Source of the DNA: Alphaproteobacteria bacterium
GTDB taxonomy: Bacteria; Pseudomonadota; Alphaproteobacteria; ATCC43930; CGMCC-115725
DNA length: 64,000 bases
Direction: 5' to 3'
NCBI GenBank assembly: GCA_021325525.1
Contig: JAJPHB010000024.1
Location: 1 to 64,000 of the forward strand
In this document: positions 44,329 to 54,133 of the stretch, in pieces
Layout: the number at the start of each line of letters is the position of its first letter
How positions within the stretch are numbered: the stretch's first letter is position 1
Notes under the pieces: generated by a model
Seen by the model: only the letters and a program-made list of their open reading frames with translations
What the model was told of the DNA's origin: nothing
Databases searched by the model: none
Position numbers and translations under genes: made by a program

Positions 44329-44418
44329 CACCCTGCCCCTCCCCCGCAAGGGGGAGGAAGTCTAGTACCCCTTCGCGCAGAACCCCTCCCCCCCTTGCGG
44401 GGGAGGGCAGGGGAGGGG
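44329..44418. repeat. C/G-tract inverted repeat pair
   Basis: First hairpin CCTCCCCC-GCAA-GGGGGAGG (44338-44357), followed by a second copy in inverted orientation (CCTCCCCCCCTTGCGGGGG and GAGGGCAGGGG). This 'CCCTCCCCCGCAAGGGGGAGG' palindrome is a widespread dispersed intergenic repeat. Located in the divergent gap between kdsB and the cytochrome c gene. The remaining gap to 44595 shows nothing else certain. Confidence 0.7.
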
Positions 44419-44595
44419 CCGCCTTGCGGCGTTATGCCGCATGCCGCGTCCGGCGCTGGCGCCGGGCGCGACGAAGTTGCGCTGGCGCATGAACCACATT
44501 TCGTTTGAGTTGTCAGCGAAAATTGGCTTTATCTCCTGCCGTCCGGCGCGGCGGCTCGACGTGGCGCGGGGGGCGCTTCTCAAAGGGTCGAGGGA

Positions 44596-45111
44596 ATGCA
44601 CAGTCTTGAGGGCAACAAGATCATCGCCTCGGTGCTGGTGGCGGGCATCGTCGCCATGGTGACGGGGATCATCGCGAGCGCCTTGGTGCATCCGCGCCCG
44701 CTCGCCAAGAACGCCTATGAGGTGGCGATCACCGAGACGCCCGCCTCGGGCGCGGCGGCCAACGAGCAGAAAGGGCCGGAGCCGGTCGACAAGCTCATGG
44801 CCTCCGCCGATCCCAAGGTCGGCGAAGAGATCGCCAAGAAATGCCAGCAGTGCCACACCTTCGACAAGGGCGGCGCCAACAAGATCGGCCCCAACCTCTA
44901 CGGCGTCTTCGGCGAGGATATCGGCCAGGGCAAGGGCTACCAATTCTCCGACGCGCTCAAGAACAAGCACGGCAAGTGGGACGTGGCCTCGCTGAACGAG
45001 TGGCTGTGGAAGCCGCAGTCCTTTGCGAAGGGCACCAAGATGACCTTCGCCGGCCTGCCGAAGGCGAAGGACCGCGCCGATGTCATCGCCTATCTCGAAT
45101 CGCTGAAATGA
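44596..45111 (+). CDS. Membrane-anchored c-type cytochrome (CycM-like)
   Basis: 171 residues. An uncleaved N-terminal anchor (IIASVLVAGIVAMVTGIIAS) is followed by a flexible linker and a cytochrome c domain: heme site CQQCHTF, GPNLYGVFG, and the axial Met in KGTKMTFAGLP. Length and layout match CycM/c552, which carries electrons from the bc1 complex to the aa3 oxidase in alphaproteobacteria. Divergent from kdsB, as in many relatives. Confidence 0.92.
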   Translation: MHSLEGNKIIASVLVAGIVAMVTGIIASALVHPRPLAKNAYEVAITETPASGAAANEQKGPEPVDKLMASADPKVGEEIAKKCQQCHTFDKGGANKIGPNLYGVFGEDIGQGKGYQFSDALKNKHGKWDVASLNEWLWKPQSFAKGTKMTFAGLPKAKDRADVIAYLESLK

Positions 45112-45130
45112 GCGGACGCAGCGGACGGGA

Positions 45131-45925
45131 ATGACATCGCCCGTCGGCGCCGAGCATCTCGCCTTCGCCGACCGGCTCGCCGATGCGGCGGCGGCGATCA
45201 GCCGGCGCTATTTCCGCCAGCGTCTCGCCGTCGATGACAAGGCGGATGCGAGCCCCGTCACCATCGCTGACCGCGAGGCCGAGGCGGCGATGCGGACCCT
45301 CATCGAATCGCAGTATCCGAAGCACGGTATTCTCGGCGAGGAGCACGGCGCCGTGCGCGCCGGCGCCGATCTCGTCTGGGTCCTCGATCCGATCGACGGC
45401 ACCAAATCCTTCATCTCCGGTGTGCCGCTCTTCGGCACCTTGATCGCGCTCGTGCATGAGGGGCGTCCGGTGCTCGGCGTCATCGACCAGCCGGTCTCGC
45501 GCGAGCGCTGGCGCGGCCTCGAAGGACAAGCTTCGACCTTCAACGGCGCGGCCGCGACGGTGCGCGCCTGCGATGCGCTCGCCAAGGCGACGCTCTTCGC
45601 CGGCGCGACGGAGCAGTATGTGGGCGAGGACGCGGCGGCGCTGGCGCGCCTCAAAGCCGCCGTCAAGCTGACGCGCCACAACGGCGCTTGCTACGCCTAC
45701 GGCCTCCTCGCCCTCGGCTTCGTCGATTGCGTCGCCGAGGCCAGCCTCAAACCCTACGATTACTGCGCCCTCGTCCCGATCGTGGAGGGGGCGGGCGGCG
45801 TCATCACCGATTGGCAGGGCCGGCCGCTCGGCCTGCACTCCGACGGGCACGTCCTCGCCGCCGGCGATCCTCGCCTCCACGCCTTGGCCCAGGCGACGCT
45901 CGCGGGCCGCAAACCGGCCCGGTGA
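45131..45925 (+). CDS. hisN: Histidinol-phosphatase, inositol-monophosphatase type (HisN)
   Basis: 264-residue Mg-dependent phosphatase. Metal motifs: GEEHGAVRAGADLVWVLDPI continuing DGTKSF, and the C-terminal KPYDYCALVPIVEGAGG. The family contains inositol monophosphatases, but the sequence pattern YFRQRLAVDDKADASPVT and DPIDGTKSFISGVPLFGTLI is that of the alphaproteobacterial histidinol-phosphatase. It starts 19 bases after the cytochrome stop, so co-transcription is likely. Confidence 0.88.
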   Translation: MTSPVGAEHLAFADRLADAAAAISRRYFRQRLAVDDKADASPVTIADREAEAAMRTLIESQYPKHGILGEEHGAVRAGADLVWVLDPIDGTKSFISGVPLFGTLIALVHEGRPVLGVIDQPVSRERWRGLEGQASTFNGAAATVRACDALAKATLFAGATEQYVGEDAAALARLKAAVKLTRHNGACYAYGLLALGFVDCVAEASLKPYDYCALVPIVEGAGGVITDWQGRPLGLHSDGHVLAAGDPRLHALAQATLAGRKPAR

Positions 45926-45990
45926 CCCCGCCGCGCAATCGCCCTATTCTCGTTGTTCATCTCTGAGATCGGCCACCGGCGAGACGGTCC

Positions 45991-47829
45991 ATGCGCGCCC
46001 TTCCCACCCTGTTCCTGGCTCTGGCCTTCCTCCTGCCCTCCCTTGCGGCGCGCGCCGAGGATGGCGGCGCCCAGCACGGCATCGCCATCTTCGGCAAGTT
46101 CAAATACGGCCCCGACTTCACCCATTTCGACTATGTCAATCCCGACGCGCCGAAGGGCGGCGCCGTCAAACTGGCGGCGATCGGCACCTACGACACGCTC
46201 AACCCCTTCACCCTGCGCGGCATCGCCGCCGAAGGCGTCGGCGCCATTTTCGACACGCTGATGGTGGGCTCGGCCGACGAGATCTCGGTGCAATACGGCC
46301 TCGTCGCGCAATCCGTCGAACGCGCGCCCGACAATAGCTGGATCGTCTTCAATCTCCGCCCCGAGGCGCGCTTCCACGACGGCAGCCCGATGACGCCGGA
46401 GGATGTCGTCTGGACTTTCGAGACGCTGAAGACGAAGGGTCACCCCGTCTGGCGCATCACCCTCGCCGATGTCGTCAAGGCCGAGAAGACGGGCGAGCAC
46501 GCGGTGAAGTTCACCTTCCGCAACGGCGACAACCGCGAGGCGCCCATCTATGTCGGGCAGCTCCCGGTGCTCTCGAAGAGATACTGGGAAGGCCGCGATT
46601 TCGAGAAGACGACGGTCGAGCCGCCGCTCGGCAGCGGCCCCTACAAGATCGAGAGCTTCGAGCCGGGGCGCAGCATCACCTATGCGCGCGTCAAGGATTA
46701 TTGGGCCGCCAATCTTCCGGTGCGCCGCGGCAGCAACAATTTCGACTCGATCCGCTACGACTACTACCGCGACATGTCGGTCGCGCTCGAAGCCTTCAAG
46801 GCCGGCCAATACGATTGGCGCCAGGAATTCACGGCGAAGGATTGGGCGACCGGCTACGACAGCCCGGCGCTGCGCGCCGGCCTCATCGTCAAGCAGGAGA
46901 TTCCCTACGAGGTGACCGAGGGGATGCAGGGCTTCGTCTACAACACGCGAAAGCCCCTCTTCCAGGATCCGCGGGTGCGCGAGGCGCTCGCCTATGCCTT
47001 TGATTTCCAGTGGCTCAACAAGAATTTGATGTATGGCGCCTATAAGCGCACGAAGAGCTGGTTCAGCAATTCGATCTTCGCCGCGACCGGCAAGCCGAGC
47101 CCGGCCGAGCTCGAGATCCTGAACAAGTACAAGGGCCGCATCCCGGATGCGGTCTTCACCACCCCTTACGAGCCGCCGATGACGAACGGCTCCGGCGACA
47201 TCCGCGACAATCTGCGTCAGGCGCTGCGGCTCCTCAAGGAGGCCGGCTGGTCCTTCAAGGGCAGCCGGCTCGTCAACGACAAGACAGGGCAGCCCTTCGA
47301 GTTCGAAATCCTCAATTTCGAGGAGCGCGTCGAGCGCATCATGCTGCCCTTCACGCAGAATCTGGCGCGGCTCGGCATCAAGGCGCAGCTCCGCCTCGTC
47401 GATCCGGCGCAGTACCAGAACCGCATCCGCGACTTCGATTACGACATGATCATGAACCGCTGGGGCGGCTCCTTCCCGCCGGGAAACGAGCTGCTCAACA
47501 TCTTCACCAGCCAATCGGCGAAGACGCCGGGCTCGGACAATTACATGGGCGCCGCCGATCCGGTGCTGGACGAGCTCGTCCAGAACGTCGTCTCGGCCAA
47601 GGATCTCGACAGGCTGACGATGGCGGCGCGCGTCCTCGACCGCGTCGCGCTCTACGGCTACTACGTCATTCCGCAATGGTATGCCGGCTATTTCCGCGTC
47701 GCCTATTGGGACAAGTTCGGTCGGCCGAAGATCGCGCCGAAATATGCGCTCGGCTTCGACGATTGGTGGATCGAGCCCGCCCGCGAGACGGCGACTTCGG
47801 CGAAGAAGCAGGAGATCAAGACGCAGTGA
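45991..47829 (+). CDS. yejA: Periplasmic peptide-binding protein (YejA-like)
   Basis: 612 residues with a signal peptide ([16 protein letters not shown]). SBP family 5 signatures: [40 protein letters not shown] and [15 protein letters not shown]. The cargo is oligopeptides or microcin C-like compounds, by analogy to E. coli YejABEF. First gene of yejA-yejB-yejE-(insert)-yejF, transcribed together with hisN upstream. Confidence 0.92.
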   Translation: MRALPTLFLALAFLLPSLAARAEDGGAQHGIAIFGKFKYGPDFTHFDYVNPDAPKGGAVKLAAIGTYDTLNPFTLRGIAAEGVGAIFDTLMVGSADEISVQYGLVAQSVERAPDNSWIVFNLRPEARFHDGSPMTPEDVVWTFETLKTKGHPVWRITLADVVKAEKTGEHAVKFTFRNGDNREAPIYVGQLPVLSKRYWEGRDFEKTTVEPPLGSGPYKIESFEPGRSITYARVKDYWAANLPVRRGSNNFDSIRYDYYRDMSVALEAFKAGQYDWRQEFTAKDWATGYDSPALRAGLIVKQEIPYEVTEGMQGFVYNTRKPLFQDPRVREALAYAFDFQWLNKNLMYGAYKRTKSWFSNSIFAATGKPSPAELEILNKYKGRIPDAVFTTPYEPPMTNGSGDIRDNLRQALRLLKEAGWSFKGSRLVNDKTGQPFEFEILNFEERVERIMLPFTQNLARLGIKAQLRLVDPAQYQNRIRDFDYDMIMNRWGGSFPPGNELLNIFTSQSAKTPGSDNYMGAADPVLDELVQNVVSAKDLDRLTMAARVLDRVALYGYYVIPQWYAGYFRVAYWDKFGRPKIAPKYALGFDDWWIEPARETATSAKKQEIKTQ

Positions 47830-47902
47830 AAGCGGTGCGCTTGCGCGCGGATTGTTGCCTCGGGCGCAGGCTGCCGCAGGCGCTGACAGGGCCGAAGCCC
47901 TG

Positions 47903-49000
47903 ATGCTCGCCTACGCTATTCGCCGCGTTCTCCTCATGGTGCCGACTCTCCTCGGTATCATGGTGGTCAATTTCTTCGTCATCCAGGCGGCGCCGGGCGG
48001 CCCCATCGATCAGATGATCGCGCAGCTCAAAGGCGGCGGAGGCGGCGCCGCGGCGCGTGCCGGAGGCGGCGGCGGCAGCGAGGTCGCGACGGCGACCTCG
48101 GCGAGCCAGGCGGCGGCACAGTCGCGCGCCTCGCGCGGCCTCGACCCCCAGCTCATCAAGCAGCTCGAAAAGCAATACGGCTTCGACAAGCCGCCGGTGG
48201 AGCGCTTCCTCAAGATGATGGGGAACTATCTGCGCTTTGATTTCGGCACGAGCTTCTACAGCGACCGCAGCGTCGTCGGCCTCATCGCCGACAAGCTGCC
48301 CGTCTCGATCTCGATCGGCCTCTGGACGACGCTCGTCACATATCTCGTCTCGATCCCGCTCGGCATCCGGAAGGCGGTGCGCGACGGGACGCGCTTCGAT
48401 GTGTGGACGAGCACGGTCATCGTCATCGGCAACGCCATTCCGAGCTACCTCTTCGCCGTGCTCCTCATCGTGCTCTTCGCCGGCGGCAGCTATTTCCAGC
48501 TCTTCCCGCTGCGCGGCCTCGTCTCCGGCGATTTCTGGAGCCTCGACTGGCCGCACCGCATTCTCGACTATTTCTGGCACATCGCGCTGCCGATCCTGTC
48601 GCTCACTATCGGCAGCTTCGCCGGGCTCACCATGCTGACGAAGAATTCCTTCCTCGAAGAGATCAGCAAGCAATATGTGACGACGGCGCGCGCCAAAGGC
48701 CTTTCCGAGCGCCGCGTCCTCTACGGCCATGTCTTCCGCAACGCCATGCTGATCGTCGTCGCCGGCTTCCCGGCCGCGCTCGTCGGCATTCTTTTCACGG
48801 GCGCGCTCCTCATCGAGGTCATCTTCTCGCTGGACGGGCTGGGGCTCCTCGGCTTCCAGGCGGCGCTCAGCCGCGACTACCCCGTGATGTTCGGCACCCT
48901 CTACATGTTCACCCTGATCGGCCTCGTCCTGAAGCTCATCAGCGATCTGACCTATATGCTGATCGATCCGCGCATCGATTTCGCGGCGCGGCGCGGCTGA
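47903..49000 (+). CDS. yejB: Peptide ABC transporter permease YejB
   Basis: 365-residue inner-membrane permease. N-terminal helix [20 protein letters not shown]; a Gly/Ala-rich periplasmic stretch ([17 protein letters not shown]) before [20 protein letters not shown], as in E. coli YejB; the EAA loop is [20 protein letters not shown]. Ends [11 protein letters not shown]. The last base of the stop codon is the first base of the yejE ATG. Confidence 0.94.
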   Translation: MLAYAIRRVLLMVPTLLGIMVVNFFVIQAAPGGPIDQMIAQLKGGGGGAAARAGGGGGSEVATATSASQAAAQSRASRGLDPQLIKQLEKQYGFDKPPVERFLKMMGNYLRFDFGTSFYSDRSVVGLIADKLPVSISIGLWTTLVTYLVSIPLGIRKAVRDGTRFDVWTSTVIVIGNAIPSYLFAVLLIVLFAGGSYFQLFPLRGLVSGDFWSLDWPHRILDYFWHIALPILSLTIGSFAGLTMLTKNSFLEEISKQYVTTARAKGLSERRVLYGHVFRNAMLIVVAGFPAALVGILFTGALLIEVIFSLDGLGLLGFQAALSRDYPVMFGTLYMFTLIGLVLKLISDLTYMLIDPRIDFAARRG

Positions 49001-50052
49001 TGCGGCGAGAAGAGCGCTTTCTCGGCCTCAAGGTGACGCCGCTGACGCGGCGGCGCCTCGCCAATTTCCGCGGCAACCGGCGCGGCTTCTGGTCGCTCTG
49101 GATCTTCCTCCTGCTCTTCGTCGTCAGCCTCTTCGCCGAGTTCATCGCCAACGACAAGCCGCTCTTCGTCGACTACAAGGGCCGCTGGTACTTCCCCGTG
49201 CTCGTCACTTATCCCGAGACGACCTTCGGCGGCGACTTCCCGACCGAGGCCGATTACCGCGATCCCTTCGTCCAGAAGGAGATCGAGGCCAATGGCTGGA
49301 TGGTCTGGCCGCTCATCCCGTTCAGCTACAGCACCATCAACTACCACCTGCCGGTGCCGGCGCCGGCGCCGCCCTCGGCGGTCGATTGGCTCGGCACCGA
49401 CGATCAGGGGCGCGACGTCCTGGCGCGCCTCATCTACGGCTTCCGCATCTCCGTCCTCTTCGGCCTCGCCCTCACCGTCTTCTCCTCCATCATCGGCGTC
49501 GCCGCCGGGGCGGTGCAGGGCTATTTCGGCGGGCTCACCGACCTCCTCTTCCAGCGCTTCATCGAGCTCTGGTCGAACCTGCCGACGCTCTATCTCCTCA
49601 TCATTCTCTCCAGCATCGTGCAGCCGAATTTCTGGTGGCTGCTCGGCCTCATGCTGATGTTCTCGTGGATGTCGCTCGTCGACCTCGTGCGCGCCGAGTT
49701 CCTGCGCGCGCGCAATTTCGACTATGTGCGCGCGGCGAAGGCGCTCGGCGTCTCCGACCCGGTCATCATCGTCCGCCACGTTCTGCCGAACGCGATGGTC
49801 TCGACGCTGACTTTCCTGCCTTTCATCCTCAACGGCTCGATCACCACCTTGACGTCCCTCGATTTCCTCGGCTTCGGCCTGCCCGCCGGCTCGCCCTCGC
49901 TGGGCGAGCTCCTCGCCGAAGGCAAGGCCAACCTCCAGGCGCCCTGGCTCGGCATCACCGCGTTCCTGACGCTCGCGGTGATGCTCTCGCTCCTCATCTT
50001 CATCGGCGAGGCGGTGCGGGACGCGTTCGATCCGCGGAAGAATGTGGGATGA
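49000..50052 (+). CDS. yejE: Peptide ABC transporter permease YejE
   Basis: 350-residue permease. It opens LANFRGNRRGFWSLWIF, then IANDKPLFVDYKGRWYFPVL and WLGTDDQGRDVLARLIYG, all matching E. coli YejE. EAA loop AAKALGVSDPVIIVRHVLPN. It starts in the yejB stop (ATGA-type coupling). In relatives yejF follows at once; here a four-helix-bundle element of about 415 bases intervenes. Confidence 0.94.
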   Translation: MRREERFLGLKVTPLTRRRLANFRGNRRGFWSLWIFLLLFVVSLFAEFIANDKPLFVDYKGRWYFPVLVTYPETTFGGDFPTEADYRDPFVQKEIEANGWMVWPLIPFSYSTINYHLPVPAPAPPSAVDWLGTDDQGRDVLARLIYGFRISVLFGLALTVFSSIIGVAAGAVQGYFGGLTDLLFQRFIELWSNLPTLYLLIILSSIVQPNFWWLLGLMLMFSWMSLVDLVRAEFLRARNFDYVRAAKALGVSDPVIIVRHVLPNAMVSTLTFLPFILNGSITTLTSLDFLGFGLPAGSPSLGELLAEGKANLQAPWLGITAFLTLAVMLSLLIFIGEAVRDAFDPRKNVG

Positions 50053-50061
50053 GGGCAATTA

Positions 50062-50476
50062 AGCTATCAGCTATCAGCTGTCAGCTGTCAGCCGGGCAGC
50101 GCGGAGGACGGGATGCAGAACTTTCGCGATCTCAAGGCCTGGGAGAAGGCTCATAAGCTCGTGCTGGCCATCTACGCAGCGACATCGTCCTGTCCGAAAG
50201 AGGAACGTTTCGGATTGATGGCTCAGATGCGGCGGGCAGCTGTGTCGGTTCCGGCAAATATCGCGGAAGGATGCGTTCGTTCGAGCGATCCGGATTTCGC
50301 CAGATTTCTTAATACCGCCATCGGCTCAGCAAGCGAGATCGAGTATTTTCTGCTGCTTGCCCGCGACCTCGAATTCATCCCCGAGCTGCGATGCGAGCAG
50401 CTGACAGTCCAGGTCCAAGAAGTGAAGCGGATGCTGGCGGCGCTCTGATAGCTGAGAGCTGATAACTGATCGCTGA
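50062..50476 (+). mobile_element. Heptad-repeat element carrying a four-helix-bundle ORF, inserted in the yej operon
   Basis: Left arm (50062-50093) is AGCTATC AGCTATC AGCTGTC AGCTGTC AGCC. Right arm (50446-50476) is GATAGCT GAGAGCT GATAACT GATCGCT GAA, the inverse complement with the same 7-base period. The arms flank one ORF (50113-50448); the right arm overlaps its stop codon. The whole unit sits between yejE and yejF, which are adjacent in other genomes, and ends 4 bases before the yejF ATG. No transposase is present, so mobility would require a factor in trans. Related arms without ORF occur at 54787-54853 and 35902-36000. Confidence 0.55.
50113..50448 (+). CDS. Four-helix-bundle protein (S23/IVS family)
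   Basis: 111 residues of the family first known from intervening sequences of 23S rRNA genes and structurally similar to Avd of diversity-generating retroelements. Signature: FRDLKAWEKAHKLVLAIYAA, FGLMAQMRRAAVSVPANIAE, GSASEIEYFLLLARDLEFI. Function of the family is unresolved. GGAGGACGGG lies just upstream of the ATG. It is the only gene inside the heptad-repeat element. No reverse transcriptase or rRNA is nearby. Confidence 0.88.
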   Translation: MQNFRDLKAWEKAHKLVLAIYAATSSCPKEERFGLMAQMRRAAVSVPANIAEGCVRSSDPDFARFLNTAIGSASEIEYFLLLARDLEFIPELRCEQLTVQVQEVKRMLAAL

Positions 50477-50480
50477 ACCC

Positions 50481-52106
50481 ATGCCCCTCCTCGCCGTGCA
50501 AAACCTCTCGGTCCGCTTTGCCGCGGGCGACCAAGTCGTCGATGCGGTGAAAGGCGTCTCCTTCACGCTCGACCGCGGCGAGACCCTGGCGCTCGTCGGC
50601 GAGAGCGGCTCGGGGAAATCGGCGACGGCGCTCTCGGTGCTGCAGCTTCTGCCCTATCCGACGGCGAGCCACGGGGCCGGCAGCAGCATCCGCTTCGATG
50701 GCGAGGAGCTGATCGGCGCACCGCCGCGGCTGCTGCGCGAAGTGCGCGGCGGTCGCGTCGCGATGGTCTTCCAGGAGCCGATGACCTCGCTGAACCCGCT
50801 GCACACGCTGGAGCGGCAGATCGCCGAGACGCTCCGCCTCCACAAAGGCCTCGGCGATGCCGCGGCGCGCGCGCGGACGATCGAGCTGCTGCGTCTCGTC
50901 GGCCTGCCCGAGGCGGAAAAGCGGCTCGGCGCCTACCCGCATCAGCTCTCCGGCGGGCAGCGTCAGCGCGTCATGATCGCGATGGCGCTTGCCAACGAGC
51001 CCGGCCTTCTCATCGCCGACGAGCCGACGACGGCGCTCGACGTCACGATCCAGGCGCAAATCCTGAAGCTGCTCAAGGATCTGCAGGCGCGCCTCGGCAT
51101 GGCGCTGCTCCTCATCACGCACGATCTCGGCATCGTCCGCAAGGTTGCGGACCGCGTCTGCGTCATGACGGAAGGCCGCATCGTCGAGGCGGGTGCCGTC
51201 GCCGAGATCTTTGCCGCGCCGCGCCATGCCTATACGAAGCGGCTGCTCGCCGCCGAGCCCAAGGGCCGGCCGCGGAGCGTCGATCCGCCGCCGCCCGCGG
51301 TGCTGACGGCGGGGGACATCCGCGTTTGGTTCCCCATCAAGGCCGGCGTGCTGCGGCGCACGGTCGGCCATGTGAAGGCGGTCGACGGCGTCAGCCTCGT
51401 CGTGCGCGAGGGGCAGACGATCGGCGTCGTCGGCGAATCGGGCTCGGGCAAGACGACGCTCGGCCTCGCGCTTCTCCGCCTCCTCGCTTGCGAAGGCGAG
51501 ATCGCCTATGAGGGCGCGCGGCTCGACCGCCTTCCGGCGCGGCGCATGCGGCCGCTCCGCCGCGCCCTGCAGATCGTCTTCCAGGATCCGTTCTCGAGCC
51601 TGTCGCCGCGCCTCTCGATCGGCCAGATCGTCGAGGAGGGGCTGAAGGTGCACCGCCTCGGCGGCAGCGAGGAGGAGCGCCGCGTCCTCATCGCCGAGGC
51701 GCTGCGCGAGGTCGGGCTCGATCCCGAATCGGCCGATCGCTACCCGCATGAATTCTCCGGCGGCCAGCGCCAGCGCGTCGCCATCGCCCGCGCCCTCGTG
51801 CTGAAGCCGCGGATCATCGTGCTCGACGAGCCGACCTCGGCGCTCGACATGTCGGTGCAGGCGCAGATCGTCGATCTCCTGCGCGCGCTCCAGGAGCGGC
51901 ACCGACTCGCCTATCTCTTCATCAGCCATGATCTGCGCGTCGTCCGCGCGCTTGCCAGCGAGATCATCGTCATGAAGGAGGGGCGGGTGGTCGAGGCGGG
52001 ACCGGCCGGGCGTATTTTCGGCGCGCCGCAGCACCCCTATACGGCAGCGCTCATGGCCGCCGCCTTCAACCTCGAAGCCGTCGAGACGGGCGCCGTGCGG
52101 ATGTGA
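50481..52106 (+). CDS. yejF: Peptide ABC transporter ATPase YejF (two nucleotide-binding domains)
   Basis: 541 residues with two complete ABC ATPase domains. NBD1: Walker [10 protein letters not shown], signature [15 protein letters not shown], Walker [16 protein letters not shown]2: [36 protein letters not shown]. Each ends with the HPYT/HAYT-type sequence of oligopeptide ATPases. No Shine-Dalgarno is evident before ATG 50481, where the upstream bases belong to the inserted element. Confidence 0.94.
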   Translation: MPLLAVQNLSVRFAAGDQVVDAVKGVSFTLDRGETLALVGESGSGKSATALSVLQLLPYPTASHGAGSSIRFDGEELIGAPPRLLREVRGGRVAMVFQEPMTSLNPLHTLERQIAETLRLHKGLGDAAARARTIELLRLVGLPEAEKRLGAYPHQLSGGQRQRVMIAMALANEPGLLIADEPTTALDVTIQAQILKLLKDLQARLGMALLLITHDLGIVRKVADRVCVMTEGRIVEAGAVAEIFAAPRHAYTKRLLAAEPKGRPRSVDPPPPAVLTAGDIRVWFPIKAGVLRRTVGHVKAVDGVSLVVREGQTIGVVGESGSGKTTLGLALLRLLACEGEIAYEGARLDRLPARRMRPLRRALQIVFQDPFSSLSPRLSIGQIVEEGLKVHRLGGSEEERRVLIAEALREVGLDPESADRYPHEFSGGQRQRVAIARALVLKPRIIVLDEPTSALDMSVQAQIVDLLRALQERHRLAYLFISHDLRVVRALASEIIVMKEGRVVEAGPAGRIFGAPQHPYTAALMAAAFNLEAVETGAVRM

Positions 52107-52119
52107 GCGCCGGCTGCGG

Positions 52120-52506
52120 CTATTCGGCGGCGTTTGTTTCCGCGCCCGGCGCTTGGGCGGGGCGCAGGCTGCGTCCCGTCGCGGCGACGAGATCGGCGAA
52201 TTCGCGCAGGAACACCGAACCCTTCACCGTGCGCTGGACGAGAACGCTGCGGCGGTCGTTCTCGTCGATCTTGCGCCGCAGGATGCCGAGCTTGCCGAGG
52301 CGGTCGAGAGCGCGCGTCACCGCCGGCTTCGAGATATGGAGAAGCGACGCAAGGCCGCGCACCGTGTGCGGCGCCGGGGTCGTGTAGACGGCCAGCACCA
52401 AGGCGAATTGCCGGGCCGAAAGATCGGGGCCCGCTTGCCGCACGCTGTCGATGAGCACACGGCGCCAGAGATCGAGCGCTTCGCTTGGCGTCAGATCGAC
52501 CGGCAT
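52120..52506 (-). CDS. MarR-family transcriptional regulator
   Basis: 128 residues. Winged helix-turn-helix: ARQFALVLAVYTTPAPHTVR, then LASLLHISKPAVTRALDRLG for the recognition helix and RKIDENDRRSVLVQRT for the wing with its conserved D-x-R-S. Probably a repressor responding to a small ligand. Convergent with yejF; divergent genes are not adjacent, so no target is suggested by position. Confidence 0.87.
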   Translation of the reverse strand: MPVDLTPSEALDLWRRVLIDSVRQAGPDLSARQFALVLAVYTTPAPHTVRGLASLLHISKPAVTRALDRLGKLGILRRKIDENDRRSVLVQRTVKGSVFLREFADLVAATGRSLRPAQAPGAETNAAE

Positions 52507-52580
52507 GTCCTCCCCCTTTATCGCCGCTTCCGCGGTCTTCGTTCCGCCGCGCGGCGGCGGCCGTCATCGTCGCATGGCCG

Positions 52581-53957
52581 CTACCCGAAGCGCTCGCGGA
52601 TATGCGCGTAGAGCGCGCGCAGCCCCATCGCTTCGCCGCCTTCCGGCCGTCCCGGCTTCGCGCTCGTGTTCCAGGCGAGGATGTCGAGATGCGCCCAGGG
52701 CGTCGAGGGCGCGACGAATTCGGCGAGGTAGAGCGCGGCGATGATGGCGCCGGCATAGGGCCAATCGGCGACGTTGTTGAGATCGGCAGCCTTGCTGTCG
52801 ATCATCTTGCGGTAGGGCTGGAAGAGCGGCATTCGCCACAGCGGATCCGATTCCGCGCCGCCGGCGCGCAGCAGCGCCTCGGCGAGCGCGTCGTCATTGC
52901 AGAAGAGCGCCGGCAAATCGGGGCCGAGGGCGACGCGCGCCGCCCCGGTCAAGGTCGCGAAATCGGCGAGGAGGGCCGGCTTCTCGCGATCGGCCTCGGC
53001 GAGCGCGTCGCAGAGGATGAGGCGCCCTTCGGCATCGGTGTTGCCGATCTCGACCGTCTTGCCGCTCCGCGTCCGCACGATGTCGAGCGGGCGCATGGCG
53101 TTGCCAGAGACGGCGTTCTCGACGGCGGGAACGAGGAGGCGGAGGCGGATGGGCGCGCCCGCCGCCATCAGCGCGCTCGCAAGCCCCATCGCCGTCGCGG
53201 CGCCGCCCATATCCTTCTTCATCAGCTTCATGCCGGCGGCGGTCTTGAGGTCGAGCCCGCCCGAATCGAAGCAGACGCCCTTGCCGACCAGCGTCACCTT
53301 CGGTGCCGCCTCGTCGCCCCAGCGCAGATCGATGAGGCAGGGCGGGCGGCTCGCCGCGCGGCCGACGGCATGGATCGTCGGATAGTTCTGTTCGAGGAGC
53401 GCGTCGCCGGCGATGACCGTGCAGCGGGCGCCGAACTCTCGGGCGAGGTGCTCGGCGGCGGCGGCGAGATGGGGCGGCCCCATATCCTCCGCCGGCGTGT
53501 TGACGAGGTCCCGGGTGAGGAAGATGGCGCGGGCGAGGCGCTCGACCTCGGCCCGGTCGGCGCGCTCCGGCCAGACGAGCGTCGCGAAGCCGCGCGTCCG
53601 TTCCTTGTAGCGCGTGAAGGCGTAGGTGCCGAGCGCCCAGCCGAGCGCGGCCCGCGTCGCGGCGGCGCCGCCGAGCGGCTCTTCCAGCGCGTAGCGGCCT
53701 TCCGGCAGCGCCTCGGGCAGGCCGGCGAGACACCAGAGCGGCTCCTTCTCCGGTGTGCCGGCGACGACGCGCGCGGGGCGGCCGTCGGGGCCGGGGAGAA
53801 AGGCGAGCTTGCCCGCCTCGCCCGTGAAGCCGGTCGCGTCGAGCCAGTTCCGGTCGCGCTCGCTCTGCTGGGCGCGCCAGGCGGCGAATGTCTCGCGCGT
53901 GACCGCGGCGAGCGGGAGGGCGCCATTGGCTTCGGAGGAAAGGAATGCGAGCGCCAA
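52581..53957 (-). CDS. Leucyl aminopeptidase family protein (M17)
   Basis: 458-residue dizinc aminopeptidase. The catalytic half shows GKGVCFDSGGLDLK (metal Asp and Lys), MKKDMGGAA, and the diagnostic NTDAEGRLILCDALAE; LADFATLTGAARVALG follows. Metal and bicarbonate-binding residues look complete. The length and the GKGVCFDSGGL variant match the alphaproteobacterial M17 branch distinct from classical PepA. It cleaves N-terminal residues from cytosolic peptides and fits the peptide-import theme nearby. Confidence 0.93.
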   Translation of the reverse strand: MALAFLSSEANGALPLAAVTRETFAAWRAQQSERDRNWLDATGFTGEAGKLAFLPGPDGRPARVVAGTPEKEPLWCLAGLPEALPEGRYALEEPLGGAAATRAALGWALGTYAFTRYKERTRGFATLVWPERADRAEVERLARAIFLTRDLVNTPAEDMGPPHLAAAAEHLAREFGARCTVIAGDALLEQNYPTIHAVGRAASRPPCLIDLRWGDEAAPKVTLVGKGVCFDSGGLDLKTAAGMKLMKKDMGGAATAMGLASALMAAGAPIRLRLLVPAVENAVSGNAMRPLDIVRTRSGKTVEIGNTDAEGRLILCDALAEADREKPALLADFATLTGAARVALGPDLPALFCNDDALAEALLRAGGAESDPLWRMPLFQPYRKMIDSKAADLNNVADWPYAGAIIAALYLAEFVAPSTPWAHLDILAWNTSAKPGRPEGGEAMGLRALYAHIRERFG

Positions 53958-54133
53958 GACCGTCTCCCTGCCGCCTTCGCTTCAGGAGAGCAACAATGCC
54001 GCCGAAGCAGGCGGTTGAAAAGAGCCATCCGAGGCTGCGAGCTTGGGCGGCGTACTCGCCCGAAAGTTGGGTTGCGCCGCAGCGCGATCGCCGCCAGAGT
54101 GGGTCCGCGGTGAACCACCGGAGAGGATTCCCG

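Noticed and set aside
48030-48140. Gly-rich stretch in YejB considered as an unusual insertion
   Set aside because: E. coli YejB also has a Gly-rich variable segment at this place before RGLDP, so it is normal for the family.
50062-50093. Heptad array considered as CRISPR or simple microsatellite
   Set aside because: Units are only 7 bases without spacers, and the inverted partner array at the other end indicates an element boundary rather than a random microsatellite.
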